Shown here in pieces: positions 53,410 to 62,132 of a DNA stretch of 64,000 nucleotides; the first letter of the stretch is position 1; each line of letters starts with the position of its first letter. The stretch is from JACPPO01 sp965262505 (GTDB lineage: Bacteria; Acidobacteriota; Vicinamibacteria; Vicinamibacterales; UBA2999). The notes beneath the pieces were generated by a model. It did no database searches, had not been told where the DNA came from, and saw nothing but the letters and a program-made list of their open reading frames with translations. Location of the stretch: assembly GCA_965262505.1 (NCBI GenBank), contig CBDHFM010000030.1, forward strand, positions 5,022,001-5,086,000. The letters run 5' to 3'. Both the position numbers and the translations under genes were made by a program.

Positions 53410-54884
53410 CTAGCAGCCTGTGGTTAAAGGGCCGAAAGGGATCGACACGACTGATCCCGCGTACTACACTCCCGCATGGCCATGAGTCGACGTAAGGACC
53501 GGGCACGGACACCCGGATTGTGGATCGCGACGAACGCGTTGCCGGTTACGGGCGGGCATCCGTTCTATCAGCGGCTAAATCAGGTCCTGGACACGCACGC
53601 GTTCGACGCGTGCGTCGAGGCGCAGTGCGCCCCGTTCTACGCCGCGACGGTCGGCCGTCCCAGTCTGCTGCCGGGGACCTATTTCCGGCTGCTCTTGATC
53701 GGGTACTTCGAGGGCATCGATTCGGAGCGTGGGATCGCCTGGCGGACTGCCGACTCGCTGGCGCTGCGCGGCTTTCTCGGGTTGGGCCTCGATGAGGCGA
53801 CACCCGAGCACTCGACGATCTCCCGGACGCGGCGGCTGATCGACCTCGAGACGCACCGGGCGGTCTTCACGTGGATCCTGCAGGTGCTGGCGACGGCCGA
53901 TCGCGTGAAGGGCAAGACGATCGGGATCGATGCCACGACCCTCGAAGCCAATGCCGCCTTGCGGAGCATCGTGCGCCGCGACTCCGGCGAGACGTATCAG
54001 GAGTTCTTGACGCGGCTCGCACAGGCCTCGGGCATCGAGACGCCGACACGGGCGGACTTAGCGCGCCTTGATCGCAAGCGCCCGAAGAAGGGCTGCAATA
54101 CCGACTGGCGGCATCCACACGACCCTGATGCGCGGATCACGAAAATGAAGGACGGGCGTACGCATCTGGCCCACAAGGCTGAGCACGCCGTCGACCTGGA
54201 GACTGGGGCGATCGTGGGCGTGACGGTGCAGGGCGCCGATCAGGGCGATACGACGACGATCGCGGAGACGGTCACCACGACGGCCGAAGAGCTCGAAGCC
54301 GTGGCGGTGGCGACCGACGGGCACACGGCGATCATCGACGAGGTCGTGGCCGACAAGGGATACCACAGTAATCAGACGCTGGTGGATCTCGCGACACTCG
54401 ACCTGCGGACCTATATCGCGGAGCCCGATCGCGGCCGGCGCAACTGGACGCACCAGGCGGCGGCGCGCGACGCGGTGTACGCGAATCGTCGACGCATCCG
54501 GGGCGTGCGTGGGTTGGCCTTGTCGCGTCGACGGAGTGAGTATCTCGAACGACCGAATGCGCATCTCTCTGAAACCGGTGGGATGCGGCGCACGCATCTG
54601 CGAGGGCACACCAACATCCTGAAACGTTTACTCGTCCATATCGGCGGCTTCAATCTGGGCCTCTTGATGCGGTCGCTCGTCGGCGTCGGCACGCCGCGGA
54701 GCCTGCAGGGCCACCTGGCGACGATTGTGGCGCTCGTCATCGCGCTGTGGACGCGCGTGGAGCGCCGCTGGCGCGACCACCACACGCCATCCGACGATCA
54801 GGCGTCCGTTTTTACGCCGAATCATCGTTTCGAGCTGCTACCTGTTGGCGCGTCAGAAGGCGACCTTTAACCACGGGCTGCTAG
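53410..54884 (+). mobile_element. IS1182-family element (1475 bp)
   Basis: Inverted ends CTAGCAGCCTGTGGTTAAAGG / CCTTTAACCACGGGCTGCTAG. It separates a solo IS end on the left from the Nmad2 gene fragment on the right. Confidence 0.88.
53476..54870 (+). CDS. IS1182-family transposase
   Basis: 464 aa. DUF772-type N-terminal domain (LLPGTYFRLLLIGYFEGIDS, EATPEHSTISRTRRLID) and DDE_Tnp_1 core: GKTIGIDATTLEANAALRSI (Asp), IIDEVVADKGYHSNQTLVDL (Asp) and a C-terminal ERPNAHLSETGGMRRTHLRG (Glu region), followed by NILKRLLVHIGGFNLGLLMR. ATG 53476. The frame is intact. Confidence 0.88.
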   Translation: MAMSRRKDRARTPGLWIATNALPVTGGHPFYQRLNQVLDTHAFDACVEAQCAPFYAATVGRPSLLPGTYFRLLLIGYFEGIDSERGIAWRTADSLALRGFLGLGLDEATPEHSTISRTRRLIDLETHRAVFTWILQVLATADRVKGKTIGIDATTLEANAALRSIVRRDSGETYQEFLTRLAQASGIETPTRADLARLDRKRPKKGCNTDWRHPHDPDARITKMKDGRTHLAHKAEHAVDLETGAIVGVTVQGADQGDTTTIAETVTTTAEELEAVAVATDGHTAIIDEVVADKGYHSNQTLVDLATLDLRTYIAEPDRGRRNWTHQAAARDAVYANRRRIRGVRGLALSRRRSEYLERPNAHLSETGGMRRTHLRGHTNILKRLLVHIGGFNLGLLMRSLVGVGTPRSLQGHLATIVALVIALWTRVERRWRDHHTPSDDQASVFTPNHRFELLPVGASEGDL

Positions 54885-55230
54885 TAGGAAGTACGCCTTT
54901 GGTGACAATATCTACCACCGGGATGACGGTCATTGGATCCAATTGGATTCGCATCACAGTCTCGCCGACGGCAGTCCGAATCCTCGCAATATCCGTAACG
55001 ACACGAAAACGGATCGCGTCCTGCTCGCCACCCATTTCGCTTACTGGGGCGGATCCGGGCCACGGGTGCCCGATCGCTTTCGTGACTTTGATGGACACGA
55101 TCTCTGCATTGGGATCGGGTTCAAGAAGAACTTTCCGCGAAGTATGGAAGCAATGTTCGTCGAGTGGATTGGCTCGCTGGAAACGGTAGGTTGCGTCGGT
55201 CGCCCTTTGGATTGGCCAAAGACACCATGA
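54885..55230 (+). pseudogene. Nmad2-family protein, C-terminal fragment
   Basis: Reads (F)GDNIYHRDDGHWIQLDSHHS, LADGSPNPRNIRNDTKTDRV, LLATHFAYWGGSGPRVPDRF, HDLCIGIGFKKNF and EAMFVEWIGSLETVGCVGRP. This matches the Nucleotide-modification-associated domain 2 pattern known from comparative work on base-hypermodification loci. The N-terminal half is cut by IS1182. The TGA stop overlaps the ATG of the MazG-type gene (ATGA at 55227), so the two were translationally coupled. The biochemical role of Nmad2 is not established. Confidence 0.75.
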
Positions 55231-56125
55231 CGACAGAGGCAGCAGGCGGAGCTGTTGAGTTGCAGGTCTACGTCGACTTGATCTGCTTGACGGATCGACT
55301 GCCTCCTGATGATCTACGGCCTGTGTTGATGGGTCTTTATGGCGAAGTCGGGAGTGTCATGGCGCCGGTCAAGAAGCTCCATCGCGAAAAAGAGGCCTAC
55401 ACTGGATATCAGTCAGCCGCAGAGGAGGAATTCGGCGATGTTCTATGGTACTTTGCAGCACTTGCCAGACGTCTCGGTCATCAATTACCGGACGTTTTGG
55501 CCCGAGCGGCTAAGGACTACACCAAGACTGTTGCTGCCAGTGACACTCCAGCAGGCCCAATAGTTTACGTGGCTTCGGCGCCTGCACTCAGGGAACTCGA
55601 TGATGCACTGCTTGAGCTCGGCAGGGCGGCGACTGAACTCTTAATCTTGGTCAGTGATCGCTCTCGCACTGACGAGCTGCTTGATGCTTTCGCTCGCAGC
55701 TATCTCCAAGCTCTTCAAGCCGCCCGGCTTACGTTCTCGCGTGTCGTCAATCAAAACATTGCGAAGACGCGCGGGCGGTTTCTCGAACCTGATCGTCAGG
55801 TATTGCCCGTGTTCGATTCTGAGTTTGGCGAAGACGAGAGATTGCCCAGCCTATTCGAGATACACATCAGACAGCGAAAGAGCGGCCAGAGTTACCTTCA
55901 ATGGAACGGCGTCTTTATTGGAAACCCATTAACCGACAACATTTTGGATCCAGACGGCTACCGTTTCCACGACGTGTTTCATTTTGCTCATGCGGCGGTG
56001 TTGCATTGGTCGCCCACATTTCGGGCGTTGATTAAGCATAAGCGCAAGAGCGACACAGTGATAGATGAAGCTTCCCGCGCCCCACGATTTCTTTGGACAG
56101 CCTTCTGCGAGAAGGAGAATGAGTT

Positions 56126-56518
56126 ATGTCCAAGGGAAAACAGCACGAGGCTGAGGCCTCGGAGGGAGCCCGGAGGGCGACCGCAGAGGCCTCAGCCTCG
56201 TGGGCGCTCGTCGGCACGGGGCGGTGGTCCGCGCGACGAAAAGTCTCCGTGGTCATCGAGGTCCTCAAGGGGGAATCACTCGAGAGCCTCAGTCGTCGCC
56301 ATGGCGTGACGGCGGCGAAGCTCTCGCAGTGGCGTGACGACTTCGTGGCCGGCGGTGAGGCCCGCCTCAAGCATCGCGAGGTCGCCGTCGAGGGCGCGGA
56401 CACGCGGCGGCTCAAGCGCGTCGTGGCGGATCTCGCCACCGACAAGGCGTTGCTGGCCGAGAAGATTCGACACCTGGAGGCCGGCCGCCCTTTGGGCTGG
56501 TGGAGGTCGAAGCGATGA
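56126..56518 (+). CDS. IS3-like transposase OrfA, copy 3
   Basis: 130 aa from ATG 56126 (MSKGKQHEAEASEGARRATA), including the palindrome-encoded stretch, the HTH and a C-terminal DKALLAEKIRHLEAGRPLGW leucine-rich region. It ends at TGA 56516-56518, overlapping the orfB ATG (ATGA). This is the only copy of the three with the OrfA stop preserved, and it is probably the ancestral coupling arrangement. Confidence 0.85.
   Translation: MSKGKQHEAEASEGARRATAEASASWALVGTGRWSARRKVSVVIEVLKGESLESLSRRHGVTAAKLSQWRDDFVAGGEARLKHREVAVEGADTRRLKRVVADLATDKALLAEKIRHLEAGRPLGWWRSKR
56144..56204. repeat. 61-bp palindromic insert in orfA, copy 3
   Basis: Same sequence as 28404-28464 in the opposite orientation: CACGAGGCTGAGGCCTC at 56144-56160 and its exact complement at 56186-56202. 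Confidence 0.9.
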
Positions 56519-57234
56519 GTCACGCGACTTCGCCCTCCACCCACCGGCCGTACGGCATCGCCCGCGTCACGCGCGTGTGGCAGGTGCCGCGCTCGACGGT
56601 CTACGCGCAACGGACCCGGCGCGCCCGGCCGACGCCGGTGGCCAAGCGCGGACCCAAGCCGCCCCAGTCGGATGCGGCGCTGACGGCCGCGGTCCGGGCC
56701 GTGATCGCCGCGAGTCCGTTCCACGGCGAAGGGCACCGCAAGATCTGGGCGCGCTTGCGGGTGCAGGGTCTGCGCACGTCGAAACGTCGGACGTTGGTCG
56801 TGATGCGCGCTGCCGACTTGCTCGGCCCCGCGCGGCTGCCCACGCCGGTCGCCGCCCGTCCCCACGACGGCACCATCGTCACCGCCAGTCCCAACGTGAT
56901 GTGGGGCACCGATGCGACGGCCACCGTGACGCTGGCGGACGGCCACGTCACGATCTTCGGGGCGATCGATCACTGCACGGCCGAATGTGTGGGACTACAC
57001 GCGGCGAAGTACGGCACGCGCTTCGAGGCGTTGGAGCCGGTGCGCCAGGGCGTCCGAGATCACTTCGGGACGATGGCCGCCGGCGTGGCGAGCGGGCTCA
57101 CGATGCGCCACGACCACGGCAGTCAGTACATGAGCAACGACTTTCACGCCGAGCTCCGGTTCCTCTGACCTGCCTGCCATTTTTCGGACCAGCTGACGCT
57201 TGAGAGAATGGCGCCCTCGGAAAGTGAGGGAGCC

Positions 57235-57498
57235 ATGAAGAAGACCCGATTCACCGAAGAACAGATGGTCACGATCCTCCGGGAGGCCGACACGAAACCG
57301 GTCCCGGACGTGGCGAAGAAGCACGGTGTCAGCGGCCAGACGATCTACAGCTGGCGGAAGCACTTTGGCAGCTTGGAACCGTCCGACGTCAAGCGCTTGC
57401 GCCAGCTCGAGCAGGAGAACGGCCGCCTGAAGAAGATGGTGGCGGACCGGGACCTGGAGATCGACGTCCTCAAGGAGATCACGCGAAAAAAATGGTAG
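57235..57498 (+). CDS. IS407-group transposase OrfA
   Basis: 87 aa. HTH_Tnp_1 domain KKTRFTEEQMVTILREADTK then PDVAKKHGVSGQTIYSWRKH, followed by a leucine zipper LRQLEQENGRLKKMVADRDL. It overlaps orfB by 7 nt in a -1 arrangement near an A-rich GCGAAAAAAATGG run at about 57482-57494, the usual programmed frameshift site of the family. Confidence 0.92.
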   Translation: MKKTRFTEEQMVTILREADTKPVPDVAKKHGVSGQTIYSWRKHFGSLEPSDVKRLRQLEQENGRLKKMVADRDLEIDVLKEITRKKW

Positions 57499-58415
57499 GC
57501 GCACGCGTGCGCCGGCAGCAGGTCGCGTATACCCGATCACGTGGTCTGTCCGACCGCCGCGCGTGCGCCGTACTCTCGGTGGCGCGGTCGACCTTGGGCT
57601 ATCAGTCGCGGCTGGCGGTGCGGGATGCCCCCGCTCTGACCGCGATGCGCCGCTTGGCGGCCCAGTATCCCCGCTATGGGTATCGCCGGATCCGGATCTT
57701 CCTGAGACGAGAGGGGCACGTGATGAGCCCCGATCGCACGCATCGGCTCTGGCGCCAGGCGGGGTTGCAGGTCCCGCGGCGGCGCCCCCGGCGCCGGGTG
57801 GCCACGGGACGGCCCCGGCCGCTGCCGCCGACCGCCCGGAACCACGTGTGGGCGTACGACTTCGTGTTCGACACCTGTGCGAATCGGCAGACGCTCAAAT
57901 GCCTGACGATCGTCGACGAGTGGACCCGCGAATGTCTGGCGATTGACGTGGCCGGCGGCATCCGCTCTGGGCGCGTGATCGAGGTGCTCGCCCAGCTGGT
58001 CAGCGTGCACGGCGCCCCGCGGCACCTGCGGTCGGACAACGGACCGGAGTTCGTGGCCACCGCCATCTTGCGCTGGCTCGGTGACGCGGGCATTGACACG
58101 GCGCTGATCGACCCGGGGAAGCCGTGGCAGAATGCCACCGACGAATCGTTCAACGGGAAGTTCCGCGACGAGTTCCTGAGCCTCCAGTGGTTTCGGAACC
58201 GCATGGACGCGAAGGTCGGGATCGAGCAGTGGCGACAGCACTACAACGAGGTGCGGCCGCACTCAAGCCTTGGCTATCTGACGCCAGCCGAGTTCAAGGC
58301 GCAGCTCAGGGCTGGCTCGGATGACGGAGGGCGCTCGTCGGCAATGCCGGCTCGCGCTGACCAGGAAGAACACGGAGACGCACGACGAACTTCAACTGGC
58401 GCTGTTCTCCAGTAA
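57492..58415 (+). CDS. IS407-group transposase OrfB
   Basis: 307 aa, complete. HTH_21 region YPRYGYRRIRIFLRREGHVM, rve core NHVWAYDFVFDTCANRQTLK (Asp), PRHLRSDNGPEFVATAIL (Asp), KPWQNATDESFNGKFRDEFL (Glu) and HYNEVRPHSSLGYLTPAEF. It is normally made as an OrfAB fusion by -1 frameshifting. Intact and probably active. Confidence 0.93.
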   Translation: MVGARVRRQQVAYTRSRGLSDRRACAVLSVARSTLGYQSRLAVRDAPALTAMRRLAAQYPRYGYRRIRIFLRREGHVMSPDRTHRLWRQAGLQVPRRRPRRRVATGRPRPLPPTARNHVWAYDFVFDTCANRQTLKCLTIVDEWTRECLAIDVAGGIRSGRVIEVLAQLVSVHGAPRHLRSDNGPEFVATAILRWLGDAGIDTALIDPGKPWQNATDESFNGKFRDEFLSLQWFRNRMDAKVGIEQWRQHYNEVRPHSSLGYLTPAEFKAQLRAGSDDGGRSSAMPARADQEEHGDARRTSTGAVLQ

Positions 58416-58914
58416 TCACTGGTCCGAAGAAAGCCGGCAGGTCACCTCGGCATCGTGTCATCACCGGCCTTCGTCCGCCAGCCCGAGGGGAACGGCTGCA
58501 TCGAACGGTTCTTCCGCACCCTCAAGGAACAGCTGCTGTGGGTGCGCCACTTTACGGATGTCGAGGACTTGCAGCAGGCGCTGCGCACCTTCAAGGAGAC
58601 CTATAACCAGCAGTGGTTGATCGAGCGACTCGGCTTCCGCGCACCCGCCGTCGTCCGTCGCGCGGTTGCGCTCACCACGGCCGCGTGAATACACTCACCC
58701 GGCTGTCCAAGAAATCCGTGGCGGTACAGTGATAGATGAAGCTCAAGACGGTGGCCGAGCCATCGTAGTTGAAGAAGGGCTCAGCGCCTGGCTGTTTACG
58801 CGCGCCAAAGAACTACGTTTTTTTGAAGGCCAGACCAGCTTGTCATTTGATCTCTTGAAGACAGTGAACGAGTTTGTGCAAGGGTATGAGGTCCAAGCGT
58901 GCCCTTTAGCCTGA

Positions 58915-60590
58915 ATAATTCATTAACGATCGCGATCGCGTAGAAACACAAACGCCTCCCCGTGGTACAAAGGCCGTGCTGATGGACCTTTTCCACGACG
59001 GAGGCGCTTGGTTTGAACGACGAAACGATAACACAGACTGTTCTGTTTCCTGATCTGCTCGACCGACCCGTGATGGCGACGTTCGATCAGCCTCACGCGA
59101 GTTCGGACGGCGGCGCGGTGCTGCTTAAAGCCGCCGATCAACGGCTCGGCCTGCTGGCCGCCCTCACGGCGACGGTCCCCGACGCGCGCGCGTCGGCGCG
59201 CGTGACGCACGGGGTGAGCGATCTGATCGCGCAACGTGTCTTCGCGATCGCGTGTGGCCATCCCGATGGCAATGACGCTGACCGACTCGCCGACGATCCG
59301 ATCCACAAACTGTTGCTGGGGCGCGACCCGATCGAGGGCGGCCGCTTGGCGTCGCAGCCGACGATCTCGCGGTTCGAGCGCACGGCGGCCCCGCGGATGC
59401 TGCGCGCCATGAGCGACGCGCTCGCCGACCGGGTGCTGGCCCGCCATCGCCGCCGGCGACGGGGCGCTCGCCTGATCACGATCGACCTCGATGTCACCGA
59501 AGACGAGACCCACGGCGCGCAGCAACTCACCTTCTTCAATGGCTTCTATGATCACTGGTGCTACTTGCCACTCGTGGCGAGCCTGACCTTTGACGATGAG
59601 GCACGGCAGTACCTCGTCGCCGCGATCCTCCGCCCGGGCAACGCGGCGGGGACGGCTGGCGCGGTGGGGCTGCTGAAGCGGCTGCTCCCGAAACTCTGGC
59701 GCGCCTTTCCCCGTGCCCGGCTCCGCGTGCGGCTGGATGGGGGCTTCGCTACGCCGGAGATTTTTGACCACCTGGAGGCGGCCGGGGTCGAGTATGTCGT
59801 CGCCATGGGGAACAACGCGGTCCTCACGCGGCACGCCGAGCCGGCGGTCGCGCCGCTCCGGGCGGTCGTCGCCACGACCCAAGAGACCGCGACTGCCTAT
59901 GCGGAGGCGGCGTATCAGGCGGGCACCTGGGCGGTGCCCCGGCGCACCATTATCAAAGCCGAAGTGGTGTGGCACCACGGACGAGTGCCGCGCGATAACC
60001 CGCGTTTCGTCATCACGAATCTGCGCCAAACGCCGGAGTGGATCTACACCCACGTGTATTGCGCCCGCGGCGACAGTGAGAATCGCTTCAAGGAACTGAA
60101 ACACGCCCTCGCCTTCGGGCGCACCAGCTGTACGCGCTTCTGGGCCAATCAGTTGCGCGTCACCTTGACGGCGGCCGCGTTCGTCCTCTTCCAAGAACTG
60201 CAACTCCATGCGGACCGGACCGCGCTCCGCGGGGCGCAAGTCCCTCGGCTGCGGCAGGCGCTGATCACGATCGGGGTGCAGGTCGTGCGGTCGGTCCGCC
60301 GGATCGTCCTGCATTTCCCGCGATCCCATCCCGACGCCGTCTCGTGGGCGCGTCTCGCCCGCGCGCTCGGCGCCGCCCCCGCGTAACCCGTTCCTGCCAT
60401 CGCCACCACGCGGTCCTCGCGCCGGAGGTGTCGCCCCCGACCACGCCGATCCGGTCCCCGGCCCCGTGGCCTCAACCGACCGGCCGTCTCATCGCCTCAA
60501 TCGTCATGACGCCAGCGTCCATCTGCGTCATCACACTCGAAAACGCCTGCACGACGAGCAACTCAGTCACTCGTGAATAATGCGGGCTAG
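58915..60590 (+). mobile_element. IS1380-family element 2 (ends approximate)
   Basis: Contains a complete transposase gene. A hairpin lies upstream (AACGCCTCC near 58950 pairing with GGAGGCGCTT near 59005), a common feature near the transposase start in this family. The right boundary is placed near GTGAATAATGCGGG at about 60575-60590 but is uncertain. 60387-60590 has no gene. Confidence 0.7.
59013..60386 (+). CDS. IS1380-family transposase
   Basis: 457 aa. N-terminal FDQPHASSDGGAVLLKAADQ, RVTHGVSDLIAQRVFAIACG, LASQPTISRFER, then GARLITIDLDVTEDETHG (Asp), LRVRLDGGFATPEIFDHLEA (Asp) and CARGDSENRFKELKHALAFG (Glu). The start is TTG 59013 (MNDETITQTVLFPD). The frame is complete. It is distinct from the fragment at 4129. 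Confidence 0.92.
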   Translation: MNDETITQTVLFPDLLDRPVMATFDQPHASSDGGAVLLKAADQRLGLLAALTATVPDARASARVTHGVSDLIAQRVFAIACGHPDGNDADRLADDPIHKLLLGRDPIEGGRLASQPTISRFERTAAPRMLRAMSDALADRVLARHRRRRRGARLITIDLDVTEDETHGAQQLTFFNGFYDHWCYLPLVASLTFDDEARQYLVAAILRPGNAAGTAGAVGLLKRLLPKLWRAFPRARLRVRLDGGFATPEIFDHLEAAGVEYVVAMGNNAVLTRHAEPAVAPLRAVVATTQETATAYAEAAYQAGTWAVPRRTIIKAEVVWHHGRVPRDNPRFVITNLRQTPEWIYTHVYCARGDSENRFKELKHALAFGRTSCTRFWANQLRVTLTAAAFVLFQELQLHADRTALRGAQVPRLRQALITIGVQVVRSVRRIVLHFPRSHPDAVSWARLARALGAAPA

Positions 60591-60691
60591 TCCACGGCGA
60601 GGCGATAGAACAATGATTCCAGAAGGACTCCTGACTTTCATAGCGAAGATGCCGTACGATACACGGGCGTGGGTGAGGTCAGGAGGATCTG

Positions 60692-61156
60692 ATGGCGAAC
60701 GTGGTACACACGAGCCGGTTGCGGCTCGAACGAATCAAGGGACCGCTGCGACATGCGTATCTGGAGGGCTTCAGCGAGCCGATCCGGTTCGGGGTCCACG
60801 GCGGGATCAAGGCGTTCTATGGGGTCGAACCGGATGAAGACGTGCCGGCCACGCTCGACTATATGGTTGGCGCGGTCGGTGGTTGACTGCTGGGCACCCT
60901 AGCAGGCGCACTGGAAGTGCGCCAGATTCCGGCGACCAGAGAGACGATCCAGGCGGATGTCGAGGGCGACATCGAAGCAGTTGATCACGTGCTGCGGATC
61001 ACGCGGATTCGTGTGCGCTATCGCCTGCGGATTCCGGCGGGCACCCGCGAGAAGGCCGATCGGGCGATGGCGACGCATGCCGCCAAGTGCCCGGCCGCGA
61101 ACAGCGTGCGAGGGTGCATCGATCTCGACATCTCGGCGGACATTACGGAGGAGTAG
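60692..61156 (+). CDS. OsmC-family protein, candidate selenoprotein (TGA = Sec)
   Basis: About 154 aa if TGA 60884-60886 is read through. The N-terminal part is LRLERIKGPLRHAYLEGFSE..FGVHGGIKAFYGVEPDEDVP, ending DYMVGAVGG. After the TGA, in the same frame, LLGTLAGALEVRQIPATRET..HAAKCPAANSVRGCIDLD..ITEE continues the OsmC/Ohr fold. The TGA falls at the conserved first cysteine (usually CLtGTlagALEaR); the second redox Cys (KCPA) is present. A perfect 8-bp hairpin with a GGA loop starts 18 nt after the TGA, as expected of a bacterial SECIS. Family members reduce organic hydroperoxides. A plain nonsense mutation remains possible. Confidence 0.75.
60905..60923 (+). promoter_or_regulatory. Candidate bacterial SECIS hairpin
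   Basis: GGCGCACT-GGA-AGTGCGCC: a perfect 8-bp stem with the G-containing apical triloop, 18 nt downstream of the in-frame TGA. Bacterial SECIS elements need a stem with a G in the apical loop at this kind of distance. Confidence 0.6.
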
Positions 61157-61306
61157 CGAGGAGTAGCCGCTGTCGGAGAGAGGCCAGCGTCGCAGAACAG
61201 GCCTTCGGTAGACTTTCGACCACTGGTACCGCCTATCGTTCGCTACCAAATTCGCTTCTATAATGTTGTGATTCGTCTTGCTGCTTCGATGACCCTGGAG
61301 GGTGAA

Positions 61307-62011
61307 ATGAAAACTCGATATGCGACGGCCTCTGCGGCGCTTCTACTCATCGTCGCCCTCGTGGCACCGGCGGCGGCGCAGACGACGGCAACCGCCAGCC
61401 GTTGGGAAAACGCCATGCAGGCGTTCGACGACGACGCGGCCTCGCGGCCCAAGGGCGCCATTGTCCTCACCGGCAGTTCCAGTTTTGCGCGCTGGCGCAC
61501 CATGGAGGCCGATCTGGCCCCGCTCACGGTCGTCCCCCGGGGGTTCGGCGGCAGCACCATGGCCGACGTGCTGGAACACGTCGACCGCCTGGTGAATCCC
61601 TACAGCCCACGCGCGGTGCTCATCTACGAAGGGGACAACGACACCAACAACGGCGTCTCTCCCATGACCATCGCCGGCGAGCTGAAGCAGATCATCGCGA
61701 AGATCCACGCTGACCTGCCCGACACGCGCGTGTATGTGCTGTCGGTGAAACCGAGCCTGGCCCGCGTGTCGGTCTGGAACGAGGCGCAGGAGACGAACGA
61801 GCTCTACAAGCAGATCGCCGCCAGCGACAACCGACTGCACTTCATCGATGTCGCCACCCCCTTCCTGAAAGCGGACGGCACGGTGATGGACGACGTCTTC
61901 ATCAATGACGGCCTGCACCTCAACGACAAGGGCAACAGTATCTGGGCAGCCGCGATCAAGGCCGCGCTGATGCCGATCGAAGTGCAGCACGAGTCGACCA
62001 ACGACCGGTAG
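61307..62011 (+). CDS. Secreted SGNH/GDSL hydrolase
   Basis: 234 aa with a signal peptide (LLLIVALVAPAAAQ). The four SGNH blocks are present: GAIVLTGSSSFARW (block I, nucleophile Ser), VPRGFGGSTMADVLEH (II, Gly), IYEGDNDTNNG (III, Asn) and FINDGLHLNDKG (V, Asp-His). It is an esterase or acetylhydrolase in the periplasm. ATG 61307 follows GAGGGTGAA. A strong hairpin terminator lies 25 nt after the stop. Confidence 0.88.
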   Translation: MKTRYATASAALLLIVALVAPAAAQTTATASRWENAMQAFDDDAASRPKGAIVLTGSSSFARWRTMEADLAPLTVVPRGFGGSTMADVLEHVDRLVNPYSPRAVLIYEGDNDTNNGVSPMTIAGELKQIIAKIHADLPDTRVYVLSVKPSLARVSVWNEAQETNELYKQIAASDNRLHFIDVATPFLKADGTVMDDVFINDGLHLNDKGNSIWAAAIKAALMPIEVQHESTNDR

Positions 62012-62036
62012 GATCTCACAACTGCTGTGGGGAAAG

Positions 62037-62061
62037 GGGCGGCACGTCACCCGTGCCGCCC
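62037..62061 (+). terminator. Hairpin terminator after the SGNH gene
   Basis: A 10-bp perfect stem, GGGCGGCACG / CGTGCCGCCC, with a TCACC loop. Only a weak T tract follows. Confidence 0.65.
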
Positions 62062-62132
62062 TGCGTTCCATTCGCGGCGCGCACTTCCACTGTCTTGATC
62101 TTCCGCCGTGCGGCCCATAGGCTGTAGCGCCA

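Larger units (their letters stand above)
57166..58444 (+). mobile_element. IS3-family IS407-group element (1279 bp)
   Basis: Ends TGACCTGCC..TTTTTCGGACCAG and, on the other strand, TGACCTGCCGGC..TTCGGACCAG. The 4-bp duplication CCTC is at 57162-57165 and 58445-58448. It sits inside IS3-like copy 3 and is the most recent insertion of the stack. Confidence 0.95.
56515..58688 (+). pseudogene. IS3-like OrfB, copy 3, split by IS407-group element
   Basis: The first part (MSHATSPSTHRPYG to ..FHAELRFL) stops at 57165 and the rest (GIVSSPAFVRQPEGNGCIER to the end) resumes at 58449. The catalytic Glu is therefore separated from the two Asp. Compared with copies 1 and 2 it differs at several residues (VTIFGAIDHC, AAKYGTRFE). 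Confidence 0.9.
56073..58728 (+). mobile_element. IS3-like element, copy 3, with nested IS
   Basis: Ends TCCCGCGCC.. and ..GGCGGTACA, flanked by the 15-bp repeat GTGATAGATGAAGCT at 56058-56072 and 58729-58743. Subtracting the nested element and its 4-bp duplication leaves 1373 bp, exactly the length of copy 2. Confidence 0.95.
55227..58914 (+). pseudogene. MazG-type pyrophosphohydrolase, interrupted by nested IS
   Basis: The N-terminal MazG fold (residues ~15-100) has LMGLYGEVGSVMAPVKKLHR and SAAEEEFGDVLWYFAALARR, the ExxE..ExxD metal-binding pattern for NTP hydrolysis. A C-terminal domain of about 190 aa has VFDSEFGEDERLPSLFEIHI, GNPLTDNILDPDGYRFHDVF and HFAHAAVLHWSPTFRALIKH. The IS3-like element at 56073-58728 splits the gene after SDTVIDEA with a 15-bp duplication. 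The end resumes as QDGGRAIVVEEGLSAWLFTR to the stop at 58914. Excision of the IS would restore a protein of about 345 aa. It was coupled to the Nmad2 gene. Confidence 0.85.
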
